Assembly (NCBI RefSeq): GCF_001949145.1
Contig: NW_019091355.1
Location: forward strand, 2,279,443-2,343,442
Reading direction: 5' to 3'
Origin: Acanthaster planci
Taxonomy: Eukaryota > Echinodermata > Asteroidea > Valvatida > Acanthasteridae
DNA length: 64,000 bases
A program made the translations under genes and the position numbers. Positions 12,104-23,169 of the stretch are shown here, piece after piece. The stretch's first letter is position 1; each line of letters begins with the position of its first letter. Below the pieces are notes generated by a model, which saw only the letters and a list, made by a program, of their open reading frames with translations, was not told where the DNA came from and did not search any database.

Positions 12104-15100
12104 TTATTGTTCAACCTTTATACCTGATGCTGACACCTCACTCCAAGTAACAGGCTTCGTAGTGTTGCTGTACAAGATGGTGAACGGTTTTATCCAATCA
12201 CAGGCAGGCTCCTGACCTGCAGCGAGGAGCCACCCTATGTCATCTGAGCACTTGGCAGAAGATTTGTTGATAAGAAATCTTCGTCCTGGCCTACAAAGAG
12301 GAAGGAAATCTGCAACATCGCACGACGAGAGACTTTGAACCAAAAGATATATAGCCCGCTTGCGGTTCAGCACATTGTCAAAGATATATTTGTCTCGATC
12401 CCACGAAATGAGCCTTATATTCAAAATTTAACTTATTTTGTTTTTCACCGAGTTATTATGCCAATGTTTTGGATAGAGCATTGATAGAGTACGAGGTTGT
12501 AGAAAGCAGAGAGTACCGGTATAGTATGAATTGAATGCTTGCCAGATTGTTACCTACCACATCTGGTTGCCGCTTATAGTAAAGACGCTAGCGAGGCTAC
12601 CCGGTGGATCGATTTTGAACCAAGGAGAAGAAAGTAGTCGGTGTTTGCTGAACCAGTCAGTGATGTTAGATTTTTTCCCACTGAAGATTAACTGAGCTAC
12701 TGGATTTTCTTCATCGACGCGGAAAAGGGAAAGCTTCACCTTGAAACCATTTTCAAAGGGATATATGTAACCACGGAGATAAAACGCATGTCGAGTGCCT
12801 GTAATAAATACGGGCGATGCACAATAGTTCGCCTCCAAGAGTTTGCAAAGCGTTGGCCAATCACAATGCGCGAAATATGTCCACCCAATGCACGTTTGGA
12901 AAGGGTCGACAAATTTCGCGCGTTTCGGACTGTCCAACGCGTTGCAAACTCTTGGGGGCGCACTCTTGTTGAATCAGTATTTATCTGTGGGGCAATTTTT
13001 AAACTGTTAATGAAACGCAAGGGTTCTCCAGGAGTCCAAAGGAACCCTTGCTCACACACCTGAAGAAACTTACATAAAGAGAAAGAGACAATTGCAACCG
13101 AAAGAGTAGAAACAGCAACAAGAAGAAGAAGCAGACCGAACCACTGAACCTCTCTTTCAAAACTGAGCCCCAATAACGCCCCCCCCCGTCCGCCAGGTGG
13201 ACCTTGATGCCTGGTGATTACAGTGACGGTACACTGCTTAAAACGTAACGGCATAAATAGGTGAACCTACCAACTTTATTTGGCCGTTCCGACGGACCCA
13301 GGTCTCGTAAATGGAACTATTCCTGAAGATGCCTTCAGCGTCTACGGTTGAGTCCCAGTGAGGGTCCATCCACATTTCATAGAGGCTACGGTTTGACCCT
13401 CGTTTGCCCGCTACTCCCTTGAATACGAGCTGCCACTGTGGCGATGCTGTGAGATATCAAAAGAAGACCAGTATAACGCGTTATCACCCCATCTGTCCTA
13501 CCTGATGAGTAAAAGATTACCAGAACTGTACTTCTGCATCGCTTCTTTAAACAAATCTTGTGCTTAAAACTTAGAACTGGGACTTTTGGACCTCTGAACC
13601 CTTTACAATGTCGGCACTTTAATGCCCCAAATCAAGAATTTCAGAAAGGTCACGGGTATAAAATTACCCAGAAGGGGACATATTGACCGAGGTAAATGTG
13701 TCCTCACGGACACTAATACCGGGGTGCGATCCGGTAAAAGTGTCCGGGGGACCATTTTGCCGTCTACACTCCCACTTATTATCTGGCGACCGCCATTTAA
13801 TTAAGTGGCGGCCGCCACTTAGGCCTATTGGTGTAAAAAATGTACACGCGGTGTTCAAAAAGAAGTTCCCATGCTATCCCTTGGCAATATCCATTTTTCT
13901 AACGAACTGACCGAATAACGTGGCTGCAGCTTTAAGTCGCACGCGATTCTGTGGGAAGCAGCTTCATATTCGATGAACTCATGAGTACTTAAAGACGAGT
14001 AATAAGTTGTGTAATAATTCAGACACGGCACGAGATAGTCAACTGGTGTACGTACGCTCTGAGGCGGAGCAGGTGGGAGTCGAGCAACAGTAAGCTTTGG
14101 TACGGTTATGTGGCCTCGGGGTATTGGGAATAAGACCTTGGTCGCTGCTTCCCTTTACGAAGTAGTAACACTCGCTTGGGTCGGCGCCGTAGTCCTCACC
14201 GCACGGTTTCACCTTGGCGTCTCTCCCTTATGCATCGTACAAACACCAGTCGTCATCTGCAAAGCCGGCATCGTAGGCAGCCTTGAGCTGGGCCAACGTG
14301 CAAAGATGCAGGCCATACTGCGAGCAGCCGTCCCGGGCAAGAGACAAATTCGCACTTGGGTACTTCTCTCGGGTTTTGATGAATGTCGAGAATCCTGATT
14401 AGAACGTTAAACAGATAAATACTCAGTGCTCATGTGCATGTTTGACTCATTCGATGCGCATTCCACCTATACTAAGGAGCTGTATATGGATATTTTTGCG
14501 GTTGTGTCGTACCAAGAATCTCTTTGTGAGTTGGAAAGATTCCGAAAGGAATAGCCAGATTCTTCATTCCGGACATTATGCACTGCGCATGGTTAGGTAC
14601 TTAAAGGTACAGTCCATCATTTGCAATTATGCAAATGATGCTCATTATGCAAATTATGTGCAATCATGCAAATTATTGAAACGTGAGCATGGAAACCCAC
14701 AATGTAGAGGCTACACCCATTTCCCATTGACATGTGTGGCATTAGCAGCCGCAGCCAAGAAATTTGGCACGGCTTGTCGCTTAGATATTAAGCCAAAGGA
14801 GTCGGAGAACGGTCAGCGTTTGATATACCGTGATCCTCTGACACTGGTCAACTTGACATTTTAACTTGTAATATCAAATCACGCATGACTACGCACCTCT
14901 GAGATTCTTATGGTCCTAAATTGAAATGGCCTAGATCCACGCCGGTTGTGGACAGCCAGCAAAGGTTGATGACATTGGTGAGGTTTAGGTGACAAGCGGA
15001 AAATAAAGCTAAAGCAAATTTAATGGGGATTTACAACCACGAAGTACATGTACATGTATTGTGATAAATACGGGGATTCCGAATAGTGCACCTCCAAGAG

Positions 15101-18100
15101 TTTGCAAAGCGTTGACCAATCACCATGCGCGAAATCCGTCGACCCTTTCGAAACGCGTACTTGGTCGACAGATTCCGTGATTGGTCAACGCGTTGCAAAC
15201 TCTTGGAGGCGCTCCATTGTGGAACGCCAGTATTTGTTGAAATCTTAATGATGCATGCACATTTATGCCACGGTAAAGTGAAACTCGGGACATCGTGATG
15301 GGATAAATTCACTAATAATGATTGATTTATCCCATCTTACTGAAGACCTCACAGTCTGATGATTTAAATAATGCCTATTTACCGTTCGGGTAGTTTTCCA
15401 CGCAAAGAGGCTCTTGCTTTTTAGAGGGAAAGCAACCGAGAGAAACATTGGCAAGCTGAAAAAGGGGTAAAAATACGGAGTCAGAAATTTTGTTTTTCAA
15501 AATTACACGCATAAATAAAAATAACAACAATATCATCATTATTGACTTTAAACGCCAACCCATCCCTGAATCCTTTTGCGGTATTATACATCCCTTCTGG
15601 CGCAAACGGCTGATTGAAGGCATACAGCCATCTCTACGGGACCATGCAGGTAGCCTTTAACACTCCTGGGTGGAGAGAGACAGGTGAGGCCAGTGAAGTG
15701 ACTTGCCGAAGGTCTCAAAATCTAACCAGCCGCTGTATTGAACCCCCAACACATACATCTACTGGCCATATTTGAATTAGGAGGGCGTTATTTGAAGTGG
15801 GTTCGTTTTGCCATACTTTGAATAGGCTAATTATGTTCCTTCGATCTCATAACTCAGTTCTCAATTCACACATTCATAACAGCTATAGCCGCAACCCTTA
15901 CGATTATATCGTCCTTGCTCAAACTAGCCTTCCCTACCGTTGCCATGGTTTTGGCACCAGGAAGGTAGGAGATTTATTTTTTAGCTGGAAAAATTATCAC
16001 CAAGGACACGCACCTGAAATTGCCACCGTCACTCAAAGCATCGCTTACTTCGCCAAAAAAGAAGACCGATCACGCTTCTGTGTTACTAACATTTCACCCT
16101 AAGCGTGTAGATAACATGGACATGTATTCTCTTTCAGGGGGCAGACCCAGTACACGCTTTAGCTTTTTGTCTGACCCCCAATACTATTATAAATTTAGTT
16201 TTGTTAACTTCTATATTAATTAATGGAAATTAACCTGAAACCTGAAACAATTTTGAAGACAAAATTGTCTCCAAAAATAGGCCTCTACCCGCAAGTTAAC
16301 CTTCATTAATATTGTCTCCTCCTGTTCTTACACGTCAAGCTTCCCTCAAGGCTCCATTTGTAAATTCTGAATCCGCCAATGCAAAACACCGCTACAATAA
16401 AAGTTACCGGTAGTGTTTTTCACTAAGAGGTGTTTATAATAAGTTGGATTTCAGTCACCAACGGACGCTTAAAGAAGTACAGTCAGGTATACCTAGAATT
16501 ACATCCTCCAAATTCACCATTAGGATAAGAAAAGGAAAACATCTTTTTCTGTTGTCGCATCCAAGATATGATTTCGGGCTACATGTATTTAAAATGTCTC
16601 ATGGCGCAGAACCCTATGCCTTTCATTTTTATCAATCCCGTGTTGAATCTATAATCCACTTTCTCTCCCAGCTTTTGCTTCTACCAACATCCCAATTTTA
16701 GTCATCAATATTCAAGCCTTTCTCCATCTTAGCTGCCTTGCGCCCAGTGACGAATCCAGCGGTGAGTGGGGCGAAGCTGGTAGGCTGCCCCCATGGAGAA
16801 ATGTTGCCAATTGTAGAGGAATTGAAAGTACCACCACTGTAGGAACGGTACATGTTCCACATGTTCATAGATGTGAGTAAAACGACAGCGGTTACACCAT
16901 GGATCAATCTCTTTCTTGAGTATGTGTGGTTCGGAGAAGAACCGGGGAATAACTCGACATTTCGAACAGTGTACTCTGTCAGTCTTCAGGAGACCGCAGG
17001 ACTGGGGGTGGAGCTTATATGGTGTAGAGACGAGGGATCCAGATGTAGGGATTAGCGGGAACAAGGCATGCTGCGCTGGATCCTGGAACTGCATAACCTG
17101 AGTGTGTGCTTACTCAAGTGTGTCAGTTGGGGTTTGCAGTGGGAGAGTGAACAGCTGGGTGCCAAGGGTAGAGAAGACCCATAAGGCCAACTAAGGAGGG
17201 AACCTAACTGGGGAGTCCTTGGGTACAGAAGACCCATTGGACTGGGATGTGAGGATGGGGCGCCAGATATCGCTGATGCTGAAGCCGATGCCTTGGGGAA
17301 CCGAGTTATGCTTGATGGTTTCTATGGCTTCCCTGATGCGGCGGGGATACCATCGTTCGATGATGGTGATGAGTTCAACTTGGATCCAGTTGATCCGGAT
17401 CCCTCTTTTCACCATATAAGCTCCACTCCCACTCCGAATCCTGCAGTCTCCTGAAGACGGACAGAGTTCACCGTTTGAAACGTCGAGTTATTCCCTGGTT
17501 CTTCTCAGAACCACACATACTCAAGAAAGAGATTGATCCATGGTGTAACCGCAATCGTTTTACTCATATAGTTCTTTCACCATGAAAACCTTCAGGTCTT
17601 ATGTTCTTAGACGGTGAATGATTCTTCCACTCATAAATGAAATGTGAATAAGCGTTTCTGGAAACCGCCTTTTAGCCCGGCCTCCCTTACGCCATAGTCT
17701 GCAATTACTTACTAATTACTTAGTACTTTTAAACAATGGAACAAAAGGGGTAAAGGGAAGGACTTCATAAAGATAATCCCGAGTGAAATGGAGGTAGGTT
17801 TACTTACCTCGTTGTGCAAATAAGAGTAGAACCATCCTGGCACCTGCACCAGACGGTCGGGCTTGTTGTGGTGAGAGGCGTTGTAGACGAGTTGGCATCG
17901 GCCGGTCAGCATCTCGTAGTTGACGGACTCGCACCAAGGGGTGGCTTTGCAAACACCGTGGCAGACCCCCTGAGTGATGTTCGTCAAGCGGGAGGTGTGG
18001 TTAAACCCAACCAAGGCAGAGTCGACTACGCCGCACCACCGGCTAGAGCAGGTTGGAGCGTCGCCCACAACAGCTGAGACAATTGCCGTTAAGAGAAGTG

Positions 18101-18140
18101 CCGTGAGAACGCACGATGTACCATCTCGCAAAGCGTCCAT
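12104..18140 (-). CDS. Secreted apple/PAN-domain protein with Link-like domain and an unnamed conserved C-terminal module; one in-frame stop
   Basis: Exons are 18140-17808, 15455-15383, 14394-14056, 13446-13271, 12739-12558 and 12290-12104; phases 0, 1, 1, 0, 2 fit throughout (1290 bases, 430 codons including the stop). Exon 1 encodes a signal peptide (about residues 1-26) and a PAN/apple domain with the typical Cys spacing, CHGVC...WCESVNYEMLTGRCQL. Exon 2 is a 24-residue linker with two Cys. Exon 3 resembles a Link (hyaluronan-binding) domain around DGCSQYGLHLCTLAQLKAAY, but holds a TAA at codon 191. Exons 4-6 make a conserved module with WQLVFKG, DWFSKHRLLSSPW, RRFLINK and ILYSNTT blocks, which I associate with invertebrate secreted proteins and cannot name. 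In exon 6 a donor-like GGTATAAA precedes the stop at 12104, so the true C-terminus may lie in a further exon. Expected extracellular adhesion or recognition role is inference. Confidence 0.7.
12795..12990. mobile_element. Palindromic MITE, copy 1
   Basis: The left part (CTCCAAGAGTTTGCAAAGCG at about 12833) returns inverted as CGCGTTGCAAACTCTTGG near 12938-12956. The outer ends ATAAATAC and GTATTTAT are also inverted. It lies in the intron about 55 bp before the acceptor of exon 5 of the apple-domain gene and shares terminal and subterminal sequence with the copy at 15061-15238. Non-coding. Confidence 0.75.
13803..13820. repeat. Perfect 18-bp palindrome
   Basis: AAGTGGCGGCCGCCACTT is a perfect 18-bp palindrome in an intron of the apple-domain gene, followed directly by a TAGGCCTA octamer that starts at its last base. 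It could be a cruciform-prone scar of a transposon or chance. Confidence 0.7.
14056..14394 (-). CDS. Link-like exon 3 of the apple-domain gene, interrupted by TAA
   Basis: The exon enters and leaves in phase 1 and is bordered by AATCAG and GTACGT. It reads FIKTREKYPSANLSLARDGC and on to DDDWCLYDA, then TAA (14230-14228), then about 50 further open residues including KPCGEDYGADPSECYYFVKG and paired Cys before the donor. A frame that stays open and Cys-rich on both sides of one stop, with matching phases and intact exons downstream, points to a single-base nonsense change (TAC or TAT to TAA would restore sense), an assembly error, or very recent decay. The Link assignment rests on Cys and hydrophobic spacing only. 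Confidence 0.6.
14629..14673. promoter_or_regulatory. Three octamer (ATGCAAAT) motifs
   Basis: ATGCAAAT occurs at 14629-14636, 14647-14654 and 14666-14673, spaced 18 and 19 bases start to start. This is the POU/Oct-factor octamer. The cluster lies in an intron of the apple-domain gene, between exons 2 and 3. Regulatory function is inference; the array may also be a small degenerate tandem repeat. Confidence 0.4.
15061..15238. mobile_element. Palindromic MITE, copy 2
   Basis: Same family as the copy at 12795-12990. The left arm CTCCAAGAGTTTGCAAAGCG starts near 15092, and the right arm CGCGTTGCAAACTCTTGGAG starts near 15190. The outer ends carry ATAAATAC and AGTATTTG. Lies in the intron between exons 2 and 3 of the apple-domain gene. 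Non-coding. Confidence 0.75.
16875..17570 (-). mobile_element. Penelope-like retroelement fragment with inverted arms
   Basis: Two ~150-bp arms (about 16875-17025 and 17411-17570) are reverse complements at roughly 85-90% identity by eye. Between them the minus strand carries an open frame (17415-17191) reading WIQVELITIIERWYPRRIRE and ending near FSISDIWRPIL. This looks like the C-terminal end of the GIY-YIG endonuclease domain that follows reverse transcriptase in Penelope-like elements. The reverse transcriptase is absent, so the copy is 5'-truncated. Inverted terminal copies are known for this class. Sits in the first intron of the apple-domain gene, on the same strand. Confidence 0.6.
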
Positions 18141-20215
18141 TTTTGCTAAGAGACAATCTCGGCGGTGAAGCAACAAATTCCCTCTTATTGCCAAGGGCAC
18201 TGCTGCAGATTTTTCCTGCGGGGGAGACCACTTTTTTCCGGGGGGAAATTTCCTAGGTATCAAAATACTCATTGGCTACGAACTGCTAAACCATAAACGA
18301 TAGGAGAGGACAATTTTTAGTTTTTTTCCCCAAGCTAATTGATGATTTTCACCCCGTTTCATTTCTTTCTTTTCATTCTGTTACTTTTCCTTTTATATCT
18401 TGTTATTCTAATTTATTAGGGGGGACAAACGCCCCTTCATATTTACTATGAACTTCACTCTTTTAGCTCGTCGAGCCGTGATGCCAGCATCAGCAATAGA
18501 GGAAAAACAGCATGTAGCCTACATGTAAACAGAACACCAAGGAACCTTATATGGATTAATAACTATCCTCCGAATTCCTCTTTAAAGCACAGTTTGGCTT
18601 TTGGTTTTTCCAGTTTAACATCTCTTAAAAATTTGACTTGAAAAGTAGAATGGGAGACAGCCCTATTCCCGCCATCTAACCCTTCTCCCGTACTTTAAGA
18701 ATCATTCAAGATGTCCGAGTTGTGATAGCCGTATGCAACTCATAACGTATGCGGGCTAAGCCCCACATAGGATTAGGGAATATATGATATATTTTTTACG
18801 TGATTGACTGAAAAATTCCCTACACCCAATAACCCGTCGTGTGGGTAATTGGAGGCGAGAGGGAAGTATTTACCAAGTCTCTAATTTTGTGGGAAATAAG
18901 GAAGATTTCTTGACTGTGTGCAACCAATGGCCAATCTGTCTATGTGGCATTGGAGATGATACCTTGCGTGGGACCATATTTTGTGAGGACGGGGTATGCG
19001 CAGGTTTCACAAACTCGGCTTACATAAAAGGCCCCAATGCACGGCGGAATTACCAGTGAAATATTCATGATGGGGAGAGAGTACACTGTACCTTGGAATT
19101 AAATGGTTAAACAGCTAACTGCATATACTTCATTTGATATGTTTATCCAAGGAATTTTGCACTCTGAGAGCAGCTCCAGGTACCTGTTTGTGGCCCCCAT
19201 GCAAAGTACACAGAAGACCTCGTGACTGACTTTCAGATATCGATCTGTGAGAAATACCAAAGTGAGGCAATAGCCAGTGAACCTGCCAGTACAGTCATCA
19301 TCCATGTTCCGATCGCTAGTCCGCGGTGGTTTCCGAAGCATTCTGCTGGGAATCCCGACACTGACCCCTCCAGTTGTATCCCCTCCATAGGTAGACGGTG
19401 TGCGGGTACCAGCATACATGATTGTATTTTGTTATTAACTGGCATTTTGTCACTCAGTAAGTCATTTCCATTACTCGCGAACAACTTGGTATTACGTCTC
19501 TCTTAAAATGCTATAATACGCTAAAAGCTTTTTAGAATTTGAGTAAGACCGGAAATGGATTATGGAACCATTCACGACTAAGCCAGATCTGCAACTGTTT
19601 GAAACCAGTGGGCCAGTAATGGCGATGTTAAAACTGTTACCGCGAACTATTTTCAAGATGTATTTTTGCGTTGGGGAGATGTTAATTATATATATAATTG
19701 TACGGGCAAAACCGTTATATATATAGTCAAAACTGTTGTAATATTTTTTTACTTTTCATTGACGAGCAAAACGTTTGTTTTGTTTTTCTTTGTCTTCTTT
19801 ATGAAATTTGGTAATACTAAGAAATCGACGTCATCAACTCAAAGCAAAAAATAAGAATAAGGAAGAAACCAAATAAAAGGTTAGCATTTGTCAATAAAAT
19901 GGCAATAATTATGCAGGTGTATCAAAAGAAGTGGAAACTTAAATTAAACAAAACCTCTGTATATTAATTATTCATTTGTATGCAGAATTTGCGATAAAAG
20001 TACAAAAAGAATTTCGGACAATGAAATTTGCGTTAATGTGCCTTAAAAGGCAACAGCTTTACAAGATCAAATTGAATTACGGTTTATAGATGCAGAGCCC
20101 GCATCAACTGTATGAACCATTATCCCTTAACACATTATTTTGGTCGTTAAACTCGCAATCCCCCAGTCCAAAATGGAATCTTCCGACAAATGTCTTGAAG
20201 CCTGACTTGAGTGGC
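18141..20215. other. Intergenic region between divergent genes
   Basis: Separates the start of the minus-strand apple-domain gene (18140) from the plus-strand ependymin-related gene 1. Minus-strand ORFs at 19099-19484 contain a hydrophobic segment but overlap in two frames and have no splice support. Nothing else is recognised. Confidence 0.5.
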
Positions 20216-20223
20216 TATAAATA
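20216..20223 (+). promoter_or_regulatory. TATA box of ependymin-related gene 1
   Basis: TATAAATA lies 86 bases upstream of the ATG at 20309. With a usual 25-30 base distance, transcription would start near 20245-20250, giving a 5'UTR of about 60 bases. The position fits this gene, but no initiator sequence was confirmed. Confidence 0.6.
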
Positions 20224-20308
20224 CGGACAGCCCTTAATAAATTTCTCATTATAGCAACGAAGTACACTCTTCCGGAATAGTTGTCTTCTGTTTTACACAA
20301 TTTACAAA

Positions 20309-23169
20309 ATGCACGTCAGCACTTTATTACTTCTGGTTTTGGTGGCAGCGGTGGGATACTATGTGGACGGCAAAAATTGTTGTTTTCCATCACGCTACAG
20401 GGTGAGCACCGGTAAGCTTCAACTTTTGATAAAATATTCTCTATAAACTTTCTCCATTATTTGATACAGAATTTCATTCTTCTGTGCAATATCCCTCTGT
20501 AAAATAATGCAACATATAAAAATGTGAATGGTTTTTGTTGTGAGTCTTTTGAAATATGTATTCAACAATTAAAGTACATCCTTATCTCTGTTGTGTCTTG
20601 CCTGCCCTGGTCAGTGGGTGGAATCTTCTACGATCCCGGTAGCATAAAGCCCAGGCTCGAGATCGCCGCTATCGTTGCTCGGGACGCCGCGCGGAATGTG
20701 GTGGGGACCAAGAGGAAATCGGCCGAGGTGGAAACGGGCAAGAAATGGGTCACCCGCAAGGTCAAGAAATTTGACGCGGTAGGTAGTACGTTGGCTTCCC
20801 GAGTGATTCCGAAAGGGGATTGTGCATTCACAGTCAGTCGTTTTACTAGTTGGCCGTCCAGTTTGCCACCGACACTGGACCAGTCTGTAAAAGATAACAT
20901 TGCGAGAATTGGCCGCTGAACGCTGATTGACTAATGATTAATCCAAAGGGTCGCAGTCAGAGTCTCGAGACATTTTTGAGTAACCCGATTACAACATTCC
21001 GGCCCATGTTTATGGTTAGTAAGTGAGGAACAGTTTACACGGATGATTTGGTTAGAAATGGATGTAAACATGAACAAGGGTGTTCAATGTTTGAAAAGCC
21101 TCGTGGTTAATGTCAACTCCATTCACTTGTTTTGTCTTGATGATCGTCCTGAAGAAACAGCCAATGAAACCTCCTATAAACCTTACGCTCAATCATTAAT
21201 TTTCATACTAAAGTGTGTAAGAAGTGGTTGATGGTTGTATTCCTCCAGAAAACACTGACTGCCAAAGTTTGGACAATTCTCACCGTTGGGAACGAGACAA
21301 CATGCAGACTTGATGTGGTACCAGGTGTCGACAACCCTTGCATACCCGGTAGGTCATTTGTGGGTTTGACTGATGAGTGTAGAGACCAGGATGAACATTT
21401 TAGTGGGGTCATTCGTTTCGCATTAATTCATGGGCATTGGCAGCCCATAAACAGCTTAAACAATTAGTACCAAACGTATGTTTCTTAAACTCACTGTAAC
21501 AGAATAGTCTGATCGAAGTTTCGTGAGCTGAAATTAATTTCCCCTTAAAACAGACAAAATACGACCTAAATCCTGTGGGCATAGATTTGATTGGAAATAA
21601 CTTAAAATTGCTGGTGAGAATCTAACTGATGACTATAAGTGATTGAAAAATGAAAAGCAAGTATTCATGCCTGGATGGAAATTTCATGCAACCATGTATA
21701 GATGTGACGGGAAACCACAATTTTATTCATATGGAGTACACTACGTGAATATGAAAGAGACGTTTAACAAAACAGAGATTTCTTCAACTTTGCCCAATAT
21801 CTCCAATTCCTCAAATTGCATGGGTCGAAATGTTGATATGCACCAACCGATTTCAAATTTTGTCCTGCAGACAGTTTCACACGGCTGGAGCCGATCTGGT
21901 ACGGCAACCTTACCGGGGAGTCGCTCATGATTGATCGCTACCAGCTGAAGTCCATCGTGCCCAGAGACGGCTCGGACGAATGGTTCGAATACACAGTGTT
22001 CGTCGCCCCCAAGCCCGATGGTACTTGCGTTCTCACCAATGAAATGAAAGAATACACGACGCCAGATGGTAGGGGCGGCTTCGTTTCTCTACATTAAAAT
22101 GCATTAGCACAACCAACTTATGAAGATGCGGGTAGTAGGTAATGGATACATTTCCGGTAATGGTAGTGGTGCAGTGCGTGAGAAACTTTTCCGGGGTGGC
22201 GGAGAAGGGATAAACGCTTTCGAATACTACAACAGGCACTCTTTCGCTTCGATGTGGGTAGTTTTTGTTTTCCTTGGGTTTTCTTACCGTACCGAAACTT
22301 GGCCTGCCGGTTTAGCCTATGTAGCCTTCGTAGATGGAGATGATGATTCTGATCATCCATGTTTTCAGACGGAGGTTAGATCTACATTTTCATGCCCTCT
22401 ATTTCTAGGTGTAGCCGGCTATCTCCGTAACTATGGCAACTTTAGCGTACCAAAGACCGATGCTGGATTTGCCGATCTCTTCTACGTTCCGGAGGATATA
22501 TGCCCAATGGAGGTTAGTTATTCTTGAAAGAGTTCACAGACGGAACGCAACAATGGGAAGATCTCACAAAGCACTCGCTCTCAATTTGCAATTAACTTTA
22601 ATTGAAAGAATTCATTACACATGCGTGATAACCACAGCTTCAGTGATAAATATTAAAGACTTTACCTCAGCTTTCCCGCCAATTAAAGAGACTCCCGTCT
22701 ACGTGTTGTACAGACTGTTATGAGCAGAAAATTCAGCGCAGACTGAAAGCCATTTTCTCGAGATTTTTTGCAACACATAACAAGGACGAACTGCCAAATA
22801 TTGATGTTGATTCGTGAAAAACCAACATAAAACGAACAAGGAGTCGTTTAGGTTAAACTAAACTGACCATAACAAACGGATGGGTATTGATTTGAAATAT
22901 TCACGTTTTCACAAAAACAAAAACAGATTCAGTGCTGTAGTCGAGACCCCCAAAGATAATAAGTTTCTAGCTATTCGACAGAGGAGATTAACTTTGTTCA
23001 TAAAACTGACTGGTAATAACGCCCTTCCATGTGTGTACTTCCATTGACCATTCTGATGAAGTTACCCCATTCTCATGAATCTCTTCAATTTGGCCGGATA
23101 CAGCTCGATGTCGCAGCACCCAAGAACCTGTTTGAAGAGTACCTGAAGAGCGATAATTGGATGTTCTGA
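20309..23169 (+). CDS. Ependymin-related secreted protein 1 (244 aa)
   Basis: Exons are 20309-20411, 20615-20778, 21249-21348, 21871-22068, 22409-22512 and 23104-23169; phases 1, 0, 1, 1, 0 join into 735 coding bases ending in TGA. Residues 1-21 are a signal peptide, followed by KNCCFPSRY, the cysteine pair typical of the start of mature ependymin-related proteins. Later landmarks are a Cys in NETTCRLDVVPG, then DNPCIPG, a block with FEYTVFVAPKPDGTC and a C-terminal NFSVPKTDAGFADLFYVPED ending in Cys. The length suits the family (about 200-240 aa). Ependymin-related proteins are secreted glycoproteins with a proposed hydrophobic-ligand fold; NLT and NFS are possible N-glycosylation sites here. 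Exon 2 is strongly basic and diverged from what I know of the family. Confidence 0.8.

Noticed and set aside
12736-13254. 172-aa minus-strand ORF
   Set aside because: Crosses the palindromic MITE and an intron; only 12739-12558 in a different frame is supported as exon.
14108-14398. Plus-strand ORF of 96 aa
   Set aside because: Antisense shadow of the Link-like exon; the minus frame has Cys spacing, splice borders and matching phases.
19099-19484. Overlapping minus-strand ORFs with a hydrophobic segment
   Set aside because: Two frames are equally open, no acceptor/donor pair fits, and the apple-domain gene already has its own signal peptide at 18140.
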